A stretch of 42,311 nt of DNA from a bacterium. Its GTDB lineage: Bacteria > KSB1 > UBA2214. Each line of letters opens with the position of its first letter. The first letter of the stretch is position 1. Both the position numbers and the translations under genes were made by a program. The notes beneath the pieces are model-generated. The model ran no database searches. It had not been told where the DNA came from and saw only the letters and a list, made by a program, of their open reading frames with translations. The stretch spans positions 1 through 42,311 of the forward strand of contig JAKQKF010000168.1 of assembly GCA_029560815.1 (NCBI GenBank), read 5' to 3'. Of the stretch, positions 41,992-42,311 are shown one piece after another.

Positions 41992-42311
41992 CGGAGGGCC
42001 TCCTGTAATGGGATGGAATAGGAAATAGAAAAGCCGTTGCCCTGCGGGACGGATTGGCCGGCGCCCGGGGCGGCGAGGAACTCGATCTGGCGCAGGCTCT
42101 TGGGAAAGACCAGGATCGCATCGAGAAAATTGATCAGATGCACCCCGGCGGCGGCATAAATCATCGCCCGCCGCCACTGGTCCGCCTGCCGCCAATCCTC
42201 GTAAGAAGACTGAACCGCCTGCCAGGCCGCCTCCTCCTGATCCAGCTGCAAACTCGCGACCCGATAAGCGTCCTGGCGCAGGCGATGTTCATCCTCATAA
42301 TGAAGCGAACG
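41988..42311 (-). CDS. C-terminal end of a gene cut by the window edge (DUF5683-like)
   Basis: An open frame runs in from the right edge for 107 residues to TGA at 41990-41988. The visible part has a charged, Glu/Gln/Trp-rich helix (EEAAWQAVQSSYEDWRQADQWRR), then AMIYAAAGVHLINFLDAILVFPKSL, a hydrophobic pattern that recalls the end of DUF5683-type membrane or periplasmic proteins of FCB bacteria, and a beta-like GQSVPQGNGFSISYSIPLQE. The start is outside the window, so neither length nor signal peptide can be judged. Its stop overlaps the start of the FnIII lipoprotein (ATGA). Confidence 0.65.
   Translation of the reverse strand, partial: RSLHYEDEHRLRQDAYRVASLQLDQEEAAWQAVQSSYEDWRQADQWRRAMIYAAAGVHLINFLDAILVFPKSLRQIEFLAAPGAGQSVPQGNGFSISYSIPLQEALR

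Noticed and set aside
1..42311. CRISPR arrays, tRNA, rRNA, insertion sequences or phage genes
   Set aside because: No regularly spaced direct repeats, no tRNA-like cloverleaf, no transposase or integrase motifs and no flanking inverted repeats of element size were found by reading. Gene context is uniform with no sign of an inserted element.

Overview
The window is a GC-rich bacterial chromosome segment filled almost entirely by a surface-polysaccharide (capsule, exopolysaccharide or O-antigen type) biosynthesis and export locus. Three secreted proteins end in a roughly 90-residue domain with a [F/Y]PNPF motif and a W-[D/N]-G-x-D-x-x-G...GxY signature (type IX secretion 'type A' sorting or FlgD-Ig-like C-terminal domain). 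Together with a Gram-negative outer-membrane exporter and AGGAG-type ribosome sites, this suggests a member of the Fibrobacterota-Chlorobi-Bacteroidota (FCB) superphylum, perhaps a KSB1- or Calditrichota-like lineage. That placement is inference; no rRNA or marker gene is present.

Layout. Every gene but one is on the minus strand, so transcription runs from the right edge to the left. From the right edge: the end of a gene cut by the window, an FnIII lipoprotein, Wza-type exporter, Wzz/GumC-type co-polymerase, CpsD-type tyrosine kinase (export and chain length); a DegT aminotransferase and a phosphoglycosyltransferase-dehydratase fusion (amino-deoxy sugar synthesis and loading on undecaprenyl phosphate); asparagine synthase, acyl-CoA ligase, NAD-synthase-like enzyme and acyl carrier protein (an acyl/amide activation cassette); a formyltransferase-NodB fusion, GT4, SGNH esterase, hexapeptide acyltransferase, Wzy-type polymerase, methyltransferase-kinase fusion, Wzx flippase, GT2, and two more GT4 (repeat-unit assembly, decoration and polymerisation). 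After a 313-bp gap with a promoter-like site, a second block follows: secreted parallel beta-helix protein, secreted heparinase-like lyase, PLP decarboxylase, CapK-like adenylating enzyme, NodB deacetylase, a glutaminase-dead asparagine-synthase-like protein, and a third secreted protein with the sorting-type tail.

The left end is outside the locus: a plus-strand N-acetylmuramoyl-L-alanine amidase converging on the polysaccharide block, and, divergent from it, an AMP nucleosidase and a dihydroorotate-dehydrogenase-like flavoprotein.

How it fits together. The genes make a complete Wzx/Wzy-dependent pathway (initiator, sugar synthesis, glycosyltransferases, flippase, polymerase, co-polymerase plus kinase, exporter). 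The set acyl-CoA ligase, PLP decarboxylase, asparagine-synthase amidotransferases, ACP and an Stp1-like GT4 resembles the accessory set of exosortase A/PEP-CTERM loci, but neither an exosortase nor a PEP-CTERM protein is here; the secreted proteins carry sorting-type C-terminal domains instead. The most striking single proteins are the formyltransferase-deacetylase fusion (28073-26424), the methyltransferase-kinase fusion (22338-20341) and the initiator-dehydratase fusion (35640-33175).
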